Positions 1-5,983 of a stretch of DNA of 6,747 nt are shown piece by piece (positions within the stretch are counted from its first letter, which is position 1; every line of letters begins with the position of its first letter). Source of the DNA: Candidatus Cloacimonadota bacterium (GTDB taxonomy: Bacteria > Cloacimonadota > Cloacimonadia > Cloacimonadales > Cloacimonadaceae); contig JAQUHL010000111.1 of the NCBI GenBank assembly GCA_028683635.1, positions 1 to 6,747 on the forward strand. The letters run 5' to 3'. The notes beneath the pieces were generated by a model. The model worked only from the letters and a program-made list of their open reading frames with translations. It was not told the origin of the DNA and searched no databases. The translations under genes were made by a program, and so were the position numbers.

Positions 1-2
1 TC

Positions 3-512
3 CTCCAGAAATATGTGGCAGATCATTATCTGAGCACGGGAGAATATTCAAAAGCCATTCCCATCTATATAAAAACCCTGGCTATGAACACGAATGTTGA
101 ATTGCTTGGTGTCCAAGCCTTTTTCAGAAACACCGAAGCCATGCTGATCCTGGCTTATCACAAAATGGGTCAATCCGGCAAAATCACAGCTTCTTCGTTG
201 GAAAAGCTATCGGAACAGGATTTCAAGGATTATGGATTTTACTTTAACCCAATCCTGATCAAGAACATGCTCCAGAGGCAGGATTATCTGGCAGCGCTCA
301 AACATGCAGCTTCCAAGCAAAACGAGTATCTCTTCGCCTCATTTTATGTGGTAACCTTTGGAGAGAAACTGGGGATCACGGAAGCCAGGAAGGATGATTT
401 CTGGATTTCCTTCAACGACTTCTTCGAGCAATATGCCCTTGTCTATGAAGCCCTGGAGCTGCCGGAGGAGGCTGTTAAGATCCGCTCCAATATGCGGGTG
501 AAGGGGGAATAG
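3..512 (+). CDS. TPR-like helical repeat protein, C-terminal part (5' end outside window)
   Basis: The reading frame is open from the first complete codon, so the true start lies upstream. The GTG at 15 is in frame but has no reason to be the start. About 169 residues are visible. The first 30 or so (ADHYLSTGEYSKAIPIYIK) have the A..Y...G.Y..A...Y spacing of a tetratricopeptide repeat helix pair, and a second similar segment (LQRQDYLAALKHA) follows near residue 95. The rest is predicted helical, with no signal peptide, membrane segment or catalytic motif. TPR folds usually mediate protein-protein contacts, and nothing here identifies a partner. The gene ends with TAG one base before another ATG that has its own ribosome-binding-like AAGGGGG, which suggests it once had a downstream operon partner. 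The TPR-like assignment is moderate; no specific function is supported. Confidence 0.65.
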   Translation, partial: LQKYVADHYLSTGEYSKAIPIYIKTLAMNTNVELLGVQAFFRNTEAMLILAYHKMGQSGKITASSLEKLSEQDFKDYGFYFNPILIKNMLQRQDYLAALKHAASKQNEYLFASFYVVTFGEKLGITEARKDDFWISFNDFFEQYALVYEALELPEEAVKIRSNMRVKGE

Positions 513-513
513 C

Positions 514-543
514 ATGTTTGAGGCGGGAAAGATCAGTATCTAA
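514..543 (+). pseudogene. orphan start codon with 9-codon ORF, possible truncated gene remnant
   Basis: An ATG begins one base after the TAG of the preceding gene. AAGGGGG (501-507) lies 6 nt upstream of it, the usual arrangement of a translationally coupled operon gene. The frame reads MFEAGKISI and stops at a TAA at 541-543, which overlaps the stop codon of the convergent MFS gene. This could be the 5' stub of a gene lost at a rearrangement joint that placed the transporter gene here, or simply a chance ATG. Nine residues are too few to name a family. Confidence 0.3.
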
Positions 544-1787
544 GTGCTGAGCTTCCTGAGCTTTAAGTGCCTGTAATCCCGGTAACTGATAAGGGATGCC
601 AGGATCAGGAAGAAGGCTGCAGCTCCAAAGACTGCCATGATTCCGATCAGTCTCATGAGCACAAAACCCAGGACCGGTGCTATCAAACCTCTGATCCCCG
701 TCATGGTGACGTGCACACTCTGGTACATGGCGGCATCTTCCTTGCCGGCAAAATAGATGGAACCCATATTCCAGGCAATGTTGACGGCAGACATGGCAAT
801 TCCATACATCAGATAGGCGATAAACACCAAAGCCACAGCCAGATAGCTAATCTGCATAAACATCGAGGACAAAATGATCAGAGCCGGGAATAAAACCAGA
901 GTGGCAAAAGCAATGGAGATAAACCTGAAAGGATGATAGCGGTCGTGCAATCTGCCCAGATAGGGTGAAAGCAGGAGCATTCCTACCTGGGAAAGAATTC
1001 CCTTGGCCAGAAAATTTGCCGTGTAGCTGAGCTTCAGATAGTTCACAAGATAGATGGGAATGATGGGCGTCATGACGATAAATCCCATTCCATAGATGGA
1101 AAAGCTGCGTTCAAACTTGGCAAAATCCTTGTTTTCCTTCAGCACCTTGAGCATTCTCCGGACCGGATCGAGGATCTGGTCCTTCAGGGCTGCCGGTTCA
1201 CGTTCGGCGCAGGGCTCGCCATCCTGGATCCTGATCTTGTATAGCAGGGTGGTGCTGATGAATCCGCAGATCCCCGTTCCAGCCAATAACCAGCGGAAAT
1301 AGGATTCATTAAGGTCCAGCAGCCTTCCCGCCAGAAAGCTTACCCCGATCGAAACCGCCATCCCCACAGAAATGGTGATGCCATAGACCTTTGCCCTGCG
1401 GGTGAGATCGATATTTTTCTGGTAGATGGTGTTTTGGGCCGGTACCAGCAAAGAATTGAACGCATACATCAGAGTAAGCACCACCAGGTATTCATTCATC
1501 GTGCTGAGCCAGATGGCATAGACCAGGCTGAGCCTTCCCAAAACCCCCGCCAGAAGGAAGTAGCGGCTCTTGTGGCAAGATCGCTCAAAGATCCTGCCCC
1601 ACCAGATCGAGCACAGGTTGGCGAGAGGCCAGATCATGGTGATCAGCATCAACTGCCAATCCTTGGCAAGCAAGGCCTTGCGGGCAATGATATCCTGCGT
1701 CTGGTTCAGGCTCAGTACCACGCCATTGAACAGGGCAGACCACAAAAGCAGCCTGGCTGTATGGCGTTCAATCTTCAATCTACTCAT
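540..1787 (-). CDS. Major facilitator superfamily (MFS) transporter
   Basis: This 415-residue polytopic inner-membrane protein has about twelve hydrophobic segments, roughly at residues 12-29, 46-63, 76-94, 98-118, 134-156, 164-184, 229-250, 258-276, 287-305, 312-335, 365-380 and 383-402. A charged central loop (about 186-226) splits it into two six-helix halves, the standard MFS plan and length. Motif-A-like loops appear in both halves: GRIFERSCHKSR (about 64-75) and GRLHDRYHPFRF (278-289). The substrate cannot be read from sequence; drug or metabolite export is possible. The ATG at 1787 is the first start after in-frame stops. The nearest purine-rich ribosome-binding sequence (AGGAAAGG, 1812-1805) is 17 nt away, so translation signals look weak. 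The gene is monocistronic, convergent with the TPR gene (27 bp between stops) and divergent from cysS. I am sure of the superfamily only. Confidence 0.88.
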   Translation of the reverse strand: MSRLKIERHTARLLLWSALFNGVVLSLNQTQDIIARKALLAKDWQLMLITMIWPLANLCSIWWGRIFERSCHKSRYFLLAGVLGRLSLVYAIWLSTMNEYLVVLTLMYAFNSLLVPAQNTIYQKNIDLTRRAKVYGITISVGMAVSIGVSFLAGRLLDLNESYFRWLLAGTGICGFISTTLLYKIRIQDGEPCAEREPAALKDQILDPVRRMLKVLKENKDFAKFERSFSIYGMGFIVMTPIIPIYLVNYLKLSYTANFLAKGILSQVGMLLLSPYLGRLHDRYHPFRFISIAFATLVLFPALIILSSMFMQISYLAVALVFIAYLMYGIAMSAVNIAWNMGSIYFAGKEDAAMYQSVHVTMTGIRGLIAPVLGFVLMRLIGIMAVFGAAAFFLILASLISYRDYRHLKLRKLST

Positions 1788-1809
1788 AGGGGGTGCGTTA
1801 TTTTCCTTT

Positions 1810-1825
1810 CCTGATCTTTATCAGG
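1810..1825 (-). promoter_or_regulatory. small hairpin touching the MFS ribosome-binding-like site
   Basis: On the - strand, CCTGAT and ATCAGG pair as a 6-bp stem around an AAAG loop in the predicted 5' untranslated region of the MFS gene. The 3' arm shares its AGG with AGGAAAGG, the only Shine-Dalgarno-like sequence in front of the gene. If this is the ribosome site, the stem would partly hide it. A second small stem, GGATC/GATCC (1825-1839), adjoins it. Confidence 0.25.
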
Positions 1826-1935
1826 GATCACTTCGATCCGCATTTCACCTGAGTGGGAGAGTATAATCCATATCGACAGGTGGGATGGCGTCCTTTCCAA
1901 GTGAGCCCATACTTACTGTCCTGAACCAAAAAAAC

Positions 1936-1955
1936 ATTGACGCAGGAATGTCAAT
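1936..1955. promoter_or_regulatory. inverted repeat ATTGAC-N8-GTCAAT, possible operator or attenuator
   Basis: A perfect 6-bp inverted repeat with an 8-nt spacer lies 40 bp upstream of cysS. It is flanked by A7 on the left (1928-1934) and T6 on the right (1959-1964). It could be a dyad operator overlapping the -35-like hexamers TTGACG (+) and TTGACA (-), or a weak hairpin followed by a U-tract in a cysS leader. The stem is short and AT-rich, so a terminator reading is less convincing. Confidence 0.35.
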
Positions 1956-1984
1956 CCGTTTTTTGTCCCTCTACATGTACATAC

Positions 1985-1988
1985 GGAG
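1985..1988 (+). promoter_or_regulatory. ribosome binding site of cysS
   Basis: GGAG ends 6 nt before the ATG at 1995, a normal Shine-Dalgarno placement, and it fixes the cysS start. Confidence 0.75.
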
Positions 1989-1994
1989 TAAATA

Positions 1995-3377
1995 ATGAAA
2001 ATCTATAACACCATGAGCCGTCAGAAAGAAGATTTTATCCCCCTCGAGAGCGGAAAAATCAGGATGTATGCTTGCGGACCGACTGTCTATAACTATTTCC
2101 ACATTGGCAATGCCCGGGCCTTCCTCTTTTTCGATGTGGTGCGCAGATACTTCCTCTGGTGCGGTTATGATGTTACCTATGTGCAAAACATTACAGATAT
2201 CGATGATAAGATCATTGCCCAGGCGAATGATGAGAAGCTGCCATTTACTGCCATTGCCGAGAAATATTCCCAGGCCTTTCTTGAGGATAGCTCCCGTTTG
2301 GGAGTGCTGCCACCTGATTTCCAGCCCCGGGCTACAGAAGTGATGGCAGAGATCATCGCCTTCATCCATGAGCTTGAGAAGAAGGGCTATGCCTATGAAG
2401 CAGAGGGAGATGTCTATTTCTCCACTCAGGCTTTGGAATCCTATGGCTCGCTTTCCGGCAAGAAAGTGGATGAACAGATGGTTGGTGCCAGGGTTCTGGA
2501 GAATCTGAACAAACGGCATCCAGCCGATTTTACCCTCTGGAAAGCTTCCAAACCCGGAGAACCGGTCTGGGACAGCCCTTGGGGAAAGGGACGCCCCGGC
2601 TGGCATACTGAATGCGTGGTGATGTCCAGAAGGTATTTGGGTGAGACCTTTGACATCCATGGCGGCGGGATAGACCTCATCTTCCCTCACCACGAAAACG
2701 AGCTGGCCCAGGCTCAGGCCATGACGGGTAAACCTCTTGCCAACTATTGGATGCACAATGGTTTTCTCAATATCGATGGGGAAAAAATGTCCAAAAGCCT
2801 GAAGAACTTTTTCACGGCGAGGGATATTCTCGATCAATATGACGCAGAGGTGCTCCGTCTCTTCTTCCTTTCCAAGCATTACCGCTCCCCGATTGATTTT
2901 GACAGGGAACTGGTGGAGGAAGCCTCCCGGGCCCTGAAAAATTTCTATTCCGCCCTCAAGGAAATGGAACCCCAAAAGCTTATGGCAGAAGGGCTGGAGC
3001 TGATTCCGGAGGCAAAACAGAGCTTTATCCAAGCTCTTGAGGATGACTTCAACACAGCCAAGGCTATTGCCATCCTCTTCGATCTGGCCAGCCTTGCCAA
3101 AAAGCAGGATCACAACCTTGAAGACAGACAATGGGCTGCCTATACCCTTTTCCAACTGGGAAAAGTGCTGGGCTTCTTTGCCAACTATGATAAGAAACAG
3201 GACTCCAGGCTCTCGGGGCTCAGTGCCGGCCTGGTCGAGCTCATCCTCTCCTATCGCAAACAAGCCCGGGAGCAAAAGGATTGGGCGCATTCGGACAGGA
3301 TCCGGGACGATCTGAAAGCTCTGGGAATCGAAATCAAGGATACCAAGGATGGCTGCCAATGGCAGATCAAGGAGTAA
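1995..3377 (+). CDS. cysS: Cysteinyl-tRNA synthetase
   Basis: This class Ia aminoacyl-tRNA synthetase charges tRNA-Cys with cysteine at the expense of ATP in the cytosol. The 460-residue length is normal for the family. The class I HIGH motif appears as HIGN (36-39) within CGPTVYNYFHIGNAR, and KMSKS lies at 264-268. The four zinc ligands that give the enzyme its cysteine selectivity are present at the expected spacing: C27, C207 (in GWHTEC), H232 and E236 (in PHHENE), equivalent to C28, C209, H234 and E238 of the E. coli enzyme. A DALR-type helical domain follows (about 335-395), and the C-terminal tail carries the family's R..AR..KDWA.SD.IRD.L pattern. The start is supported by GGAG 6 nt upstream. 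The stop is 2 bp before the next gene, so the two are probably co-transcribed. No truncation or missing residue is seen. Confidence 0.98.
   Translation: MKIYNTMSRQKEDFIPLESGKIRMYACGPTVYNYFHIGNARAFLFFDVVRRYFLWCGYDVTYVQNITDIDDKIIAQANDEKLPFTAIAEKYSQAFLEDSSRLGVLPPDFQPRATEVMAEIIAFIHELEKKGYAYEAEGDVYFSTQALESYGSLSGKKVDEQMVGARVLENLNKRHPADFTLWKASKPGEPVWDSPWGKGRPGWHTECVVMSRRYLGETFDIHGGGIDLIFPHHENELAQAQAMTGKPLANYWMHNGFLNIDGEKMSKSLKNFFTARDILDQYDAEVLRLFFLSKHYRSPIDFDRELVEEASRALKNFYSALKEMEPQKLMAEGLELIPEAKQSFIQALEDDFNTAKAIAILFDLASLAKKQDHNLEDRQWAAYTLFQLGKVLGFFANYDKKQDSRLSGLSAGLVELILSYRKQAREQKDWAHSDRIRDDLKALGIEIKDTKDGCQWQIKE
3369..3374 (+). promoter_or_regulatory. ribosome binding site of the beta-propeller gene, inside the cysS 3' end
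   Basis: AAGGAG lies in the last sense codons of cysS, 5 nt before the ATG at 3380. It decides the start: an upstream in-frame GTG (3281) would run through cysS and bury the membrane anchor, whereas 3380 puts the hydrophobic segment at the N-terminus. The placement implies translational coupling. Confidence 0.8.
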
Positions 3378-3379
3378 AT

Positions 3380-4228
3380 ATGAAAAAACTACGCAATATA
3401 ATCCTGATTCTGATCCTCGCTGCGCTGATTTTCTTTCTGCTGCGCGAGTTTGTCTTTCAAAGCAAGGGGCAGTTAAAGGGTCCCGAAAGCATTGTTTACG
3501 ATTCCGTGAATGATCGCTTTTTGATCTCCAATACCGGTAGTGGCACCATCGCCGCCATGGACAAGGATGGAAAGATCACCCCCTTCGTCAGCGAAGGCTT
3601 GAAATCCCCCAAAGGGCTTAAGATTGGAGATGTCTATCTCTATGTGGCAGATGCTTCCCAACTCAGGGCGATTGATCTTAAGACCGGCGCTATTTCCGAG
3701 ACCTATAGCATCGAAGGAGCCAGGAACCTCAACGATATCGAAATAGATGAGAATGGCATTATCTATCTGACTGATACGGAAGCAAATGCCCTCTTTATCT
3801 ATGACAAGAACACCAGGCAACTGGTAGATACCATTACCGATCCCCTTCTGGCCAGTCCCAACGGTATCGCCTATGACCGCTCCAGCTACCGGATGCTGAT
3901 TACCTGCTTCACTGATAATGCCCCCATCCTCCAATATGACATGCGGGACAAAAAGATCAGCATCTTCCGCAGCACCCTATACAACCAGCTTGATGGGATC
4001 ACGATCGTGGAAGAACATGGCGAAGGTGAGGAAGAACACGGAGCCATCTATTTCACAAGTTGGGGAGAACAAAAGATCTATCGCATCCCTCCGGAACAGA
4101 ATCAGATCATTCCCCTCGAAACTGAATATATCACACCTGCGGATCTGATCTACCACTCACCTACCAAAGAACTGCTGATTCCTCTGCAAAAGGCGGATGA
4201 GATTAGCAGGCTGAAGATTATCAAATAG
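3380..4228 (+). CDS. Membrane-anchored SMP-30/gluconolactonase-like beta-propeller protein
   Basis: This is a 282-residue protein. Residues 1-4 are basic (MKKLR), and residues 6-21 form one hydrophobic segment with no lipobox cysteine. It is therefore probably an uncleaved anchor holding a periplasmic or external domain. The rest (about 34-282) is a run of beta-strand repeats of the six-bladed propeller type, such as PESIVYDSVNDRFLIS, NDIEIDENGIIYLTD, LDGITIV...GAIYFTSWG and PADLIYHSPTKELLIPL. E36 (GPES), N118 (LND), N161 (SPNGI) and D205 (LDG) fall where SMP-30-family enzymes have their metal and substrate residues (E18, N103, N154, D204 in human SMP-30). A metal-dependent lactonase or esterase activity is thus possible, but many relatives are non-enzymatic or NHL-like. 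It sits 2 bp after cysS with no evident functional link. The fold call is firm and the enzymatic role open. Confidence 0.8.
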   Translation: MKKLRNIILILILAALIFFLLREFVFQSKGQLKGPESIVYDSVNDRFLISNTGSGTIAAMDKDGKITPFVSEGLKSPKGLKIGDVYLYVADASQLRAIDLKTGAISETYSIEGARNLNDIEIDENGIIYLTDTEANALFIYDKNTRQLVDTITDPLLASPNGIAYDRSSYRMLITCFTDNAPILQYDMRDKKISIFRSTLYNQLDGITIVEEHGEGEEEHGAIYFTSWGEQKIYRIPPEQNQIIPLETEYITPADLIYHSPTKELLIPLQKADEISRLKIIK

Positions 4229-4246
4229 AACGCAAAACTTTATTAT

Positions 4247-4288
4247 AAAAAAAGGCACAAGCTTGCTTCGGCAAGCTTGTGCCTTTTT
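4247..4288. terminator. strong intrinsic terminator, bidirectional
   Basis: A perfect 13-bp stem (4254-4266 with 4271-4283) closes on a TTCG tetraloop. It is followed by T5 (4284-4288) and preceded by A7 (4247-4253), which lengthens the stem by A-T pairs and gives a U-tract on either strand. It begins 18 bp after the propeller stop, so it ends the cysS unit. It could also stop transcription arriving from the - strand hydrogenase-like operon, which has no stronger terminator between it and this site. Confidence 0.93.
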
Positions 4289-4335
4289 ATGTTATAGCTA
4301 CATTGAAAAAGACCATTGAAAAATATCGTGTTTAG

Positions 4336-4422
4336 TTTGAAATGACATAATCCATGCCCAGCCCACCACCCAATATTATATGGGGCTCCGCCCCATGCCC
4401 CGTTTGATTATGTCATTTCAAA
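4336..4422. repeat. 87-bp palindromic element with 17-bp perfect terminal inverted repeats
   Basis: TTTGAAATGACATAATC (4336-4352) is matched exactly by its reverse complement at 4406-4422, enclosing 53 bp. The interior holds a GC-rich hairpin (4380-4396) and an inverted copy of the G-rich box (4361-4371). The layout resembles a miniature inverted-repeat element, but no obvious target-site duplication flanks it and no transposase is present. Confidence 0.75.
4380..4396. repeat. hairpin ATGGGGC-TCC-GCCCCAT (inverted copy of the hairpin module)
   Basis: This is a perfect 7-bp stem with a 3-nt loop. Read on the - strand, it is followed 8 nt later by GGGTGGTGGGC (4371-4361), the same order of parts as the two direct-orientation copies downstream. 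Confidence 0.75.
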
Positions 4423-4445
4423 GTGGAAACTGTATAATGGGTTGC

Positions 4446-4458
4446 AGGGCGAAGCCCT
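4446..4458. repeat. hairpin AGGGC-GAA-GCCCT at the head of repeat unit 1
   Basis: This is a perfect 5-bp stem with a 3-nt loop. It is followed 10 nt later by GGGTGGTGGGC (4469-4479), the start of the conserved core of unit 1. Confidence 0.65.
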
Positions 4459-4467
4459 ACTCCTTTT

Positions 4468-4566
4468 AGGGTGGTGGGCGGGAATAGATTTACAGAGCTA
4501 AGCCTCACAACCAGCATGTTTGGAAATCTGTATTTCGATAAATCGGGATGTGCAACGGTCTTTAAC
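4468..4566 (+). repeat. 99-bp direct repeat core, copy 1
   Basis: This matches 4595-4693 at 97 of 99 positions. The only differences are CG versus TA at 4479-4480, just after the G-rich box. The core opens with AGGGTGGTGGGCGGG, which has four G-tracts separated by single bases and so could form a two-tetrad G-quadruplex. It also holds a small hairpin GAAAT-CTGT-ATTTC (4523-4536). The period between copies is 127 bp. Confidence 0.92.
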
Positions 4567-4571
4567 GGAGT

Positions 4572-4588
4572 ATGGGGCAGCGCTCCAT
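4572..4588. repeat. hairpin ATGGGGC-AGC-GCTCCAT at the head of repeat unit 2
   Basis: This is a 7-bp stem containing one G-T (G-U in RNA) pair, with a 3-nt loop. It lies in the 28-bp spacer between the 99-bp copies and is followed 7 nt later by GGGTGGTGGGT. It occupies the same place in unit 2 as the 4446-4458 hairpin does in unit 1, although the primary sequence differs. Confidence 0.65.
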
Positions 4589-4594
4589 TCCATA

Positions 4595-4693
4595 AGGGTG
4601 GTGGGTAGGAATAGATTTACAGAGCTAAGCCTCACAACCAGCATGTTTGGAAATCTGTATTTCGATAAATCGGGATGTGCAACGGTCTTTAAC
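4595..4693 (+). repeat. 99-bp direct repeat core, copy 2
   Basis: This is the second copy of the core at 4468-4566, offset by 127 bp. It ends 14 bp before the stop codon of the convergent hydrogenase-like gene and so lies in that transcript's 3' region in antisense orientation. The near-identity of the copies, against a diverged spacer, suggests recent duplication or gene conversion of the core, or constraint on it. Confidence 0.92.
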
Positions 4694-4707
4694 AATGGAT
4701 ATTGTTA

Positions 4708-5982
4708 TTACTGCTCCTCTTCTTTCGTGTGTCTCTTGAGGAGCACCACACAATCGTCGATGGTAGCTTTGCCTTGCACGATGTCTTCTGCCAGGGCATA
4801 GCAGGTGGGAGATCCGCAAGCACTGCAATTCAAACCCGGCAGCATGATCAGGAATTCATTGATCTGTTTCATTTTCTTGATCGCAGTCTTGATATCCTTG
4901 TCCAGTTCCATAATGGAACGGGGCTTGAGGGGAACCACTGCAAATTCGCCTTCCTTGTAAAGGTCATCGAGTTCAGTGGTATCAAAATCGAAGGGCTTCC
5001 CTTCCCGGATAAGTTTCTTGATCCTGCTCATAGCCACGAAGGGATTTTCGATATTAAGGCAGCCACCCACACACCCGTTTGTGCAGCTCCTCAGCACGAT
5101 ATAATCATATTGATCGAGGTAGTGATCCTCCACCTTGGAAAGCACTTCCATCACGTTTTCGATTCCGTTCACAGTCAGAGCCCGGATATCTTTGTCCTCC
5201 GCCATCTCCCCTTCCAATCCGGAGAGAGCCCAGGTGAGCCCCTTTTCATAAGTGTCAATTTCCTGGGGGTTGTTTTGGATGTTCTTGAGCAGATCCTTGA
5301 GCTTTCCATAGATCATCCCAGCGGAACAAGCCCCGTCTTGCAGGTGTTTATATGCTCCCTCAGGCTGGTGTACAGCGGTTACATGTGCCACGCAGGGTAC
5401 GATCAAAAACACTCCCAGTTCATCTTCCTTGAGGTTTTTGCTGCGCTGTACTTCCTCCCGGATGAAACGGGTCAGAATGCTCATCGGTGCTTCCAGATGA
5501 AGCATATTAGGCAAGAGGGAGGGAAACTTCACCTGGATCAGACGCACCACGGCTGGACAGTTACTGGAAATGATCGGACGGATTTCTTTGTGGGTGCGGA
5601 TGTAATCCCGGATGATGCGAATCACAAATTCAGTTACATAGGATTCTTCCGCCACTTCGTCGAAGCCAAGCTTCAGAAGGGCTTGTTTGGCAACCGGATA
5701 GGACACGTCTTCACTAAACTGACCGGCATAGGAGGAAGAAATAATAGCCACTTTATATTTGAAGTTTTGGATGATATCCAGGGGGTCCGAGCGGGGTATG
5801 ATGGCATGAAACTGGCAGGCAGTGACACAATTACCACAGTCAATACAGCGGTTTTGATCGATGGTGGCTTTTCTATCCCGAACCCGGATGGCTTCTGTTG
5901 GGCAGACTCGCACACAGGCTGTGCAGCCGGTGCAATTGTCGTCAAGTATCTGAATAGCATGGTAATAGCGTTTTTCGGACAT
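4708..5982 (-). CDS. [FeFe]-hydrogenase-like iron-sulfur protein (2x[4Fe-4S] ferredoxin, degenerate H-cluster domain, C-terminal FeS domain)
   Basis: Numbering uses the longer 428-residue form starting at 5994. I prefer the ATG at 5982 (residue 5), because GGAAA lies 5 nt before it and it follows the upstream TGA by one base. Domains: a two-cluster ferredoxin (C21, C24, C27, C31; C50, C53, C56, C60), a hydrogenase large-subunit-like domain (about 80-330), and a four-cysteine FeS domain of the RnfB type (C390, C393, C398, C415). The H-domain keeps one cysteine in each place needed to hold the [4Fe-4S]H cluster (C146, C201, C304, C308). However, the TSCCP motif reads SSNCP (proton-relay Cys to N145), MPCxxK reads VPCVAH (Lys to H204), and MAC reads RSC. 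Normal catalytic H2 turnover is therefore doubtful. Sensory group hydrogenases and Nar1/NARF-like proteins show comparable losses. It is the last gene of an operon with an ATPase and a DRTGG protein and is probably a cytosolic redox sensor or electron carrier. Confidence 0.85.
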   Translation of the reverse strand: MSEKRYYHAIQILDDNCTGCTACVRVCPTEAIRVRDRKATIDQNRCIDCGNCVTACQFHAIIPRSDPLDIIQNFKYKVAIISSSYAGQFSEDVSYPVAKQALLKLGFDEVAEESYVTEFVIRIIRDYIRTHKEIRPIISSNCPAVVRLIQVKFPSLLPNMLHLEAPMSILTRFIREEVQRSKNLKEDELGVFLIVPCVAHVTAVHQPEGAYKHLQDGACSAGMIYGKLKDLLKNIQNNPQEIDTYEKGLTWALSGLEGEMAEDKDIRALTVNGIENVMEVLSKVEDHYLDQYDYIVLRSCTNGCVGGCLNIENPFVAMSRIKKLIREGKPFDFDTTELDDLYKEGEFAVVPLKPRSIMELDKDIKTAIKKMKQINEFLIMLPGLNCSACGSPTCYALAEDIVQGKATIDDCVVLLKRHTKEEEQ

Positions 5983-5983
5983 A

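Larger units (their letters stand above)
1788..1994. other. divergent intergenic region between the MFS gene and cysS
   Basis: This 207-bp region must carry the promoters of both flanking genes. A TATAAT at 1862-1867 (+) and an overlapping TATACT on - (1865-1860) are the best -10-like hexamers, but neither has a good -35 at 16-18 bp. A TTGACG (+, 1937-1942) and a TTGACA (-, 1954-1949) face each other inside one inverted repeat, and neither has a clear -10. I saw no T-box signature (such as the conserved GGGTGG-ACC element), although cysS genes often carry one in Firmicutes. Weak pairing of GACAG (1875-1879) with CTGTC (1916-1920), enclosing TGGG (1881-1884) and CCCA (1906-1909), could form a leader hairpin for cysS. 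Confidence 0.5.
4289..4707. other. gene-free convergent intergenic region made of structured repeats
   Basis: About 420 bp between two convergent units hold no convincing gene. The small ORFs here read the same repeat in different frames, because the repeat period of 127 bp is not a multiple of three. The region contains a 17-bp inverted repeat, three GC-rich hairpins, three G-rich boxes and a 99-bp direct repeat, listed separately. The right edge of the last repeat is 14 bp from the stop of the hydrogenase-like gene. Confidence 0.8.

Noticed and set aside
545..568. Terminator between the TPR and MFS genes
   Set aside because: The repeats here are direct (GCTCAG twice on -, TAAGTGC twice on +) rather than inverted, and no T-tract follows.
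1868..1994. T-box riboswitch in front of cysS
   Set aside because: No T-box consensus or specifier hairpin could be found, and the leader is short with only weak pairing.
1971..3359. 462-codon open frame on - opposite cysS
   Set aside because: It is fully antisense to a synthetase with all catalytic and zinc motifs intact. Its product has no recognisable domain, and its openness follows from the codon use of cysS.
3281..3379. Upstream GTG start for the propeller gene, overlapping cysS
   Set aside because: AAGGAG 5 nt before the ATG at 3380, together with an N-terminal hydrophobic anchor starting there, make 3380 the clear start.
4468..4693. CRISPR array
   Set aside because: There are only two copies, the repeat is 99 bp with a 28-bp linker that itself forms a hairpin, and no cas gene is present.
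4498..4828. Two short - strand ORFs ending in the same residues (ISKHAGCEA), suggesting a small repeated protein
   Set aside because: The shared tail comes from the 99-bp DNA repeat. The same repeat is read in two different frames within one of these ORFs, and the other overlaps the real hydrogenase-like gene.
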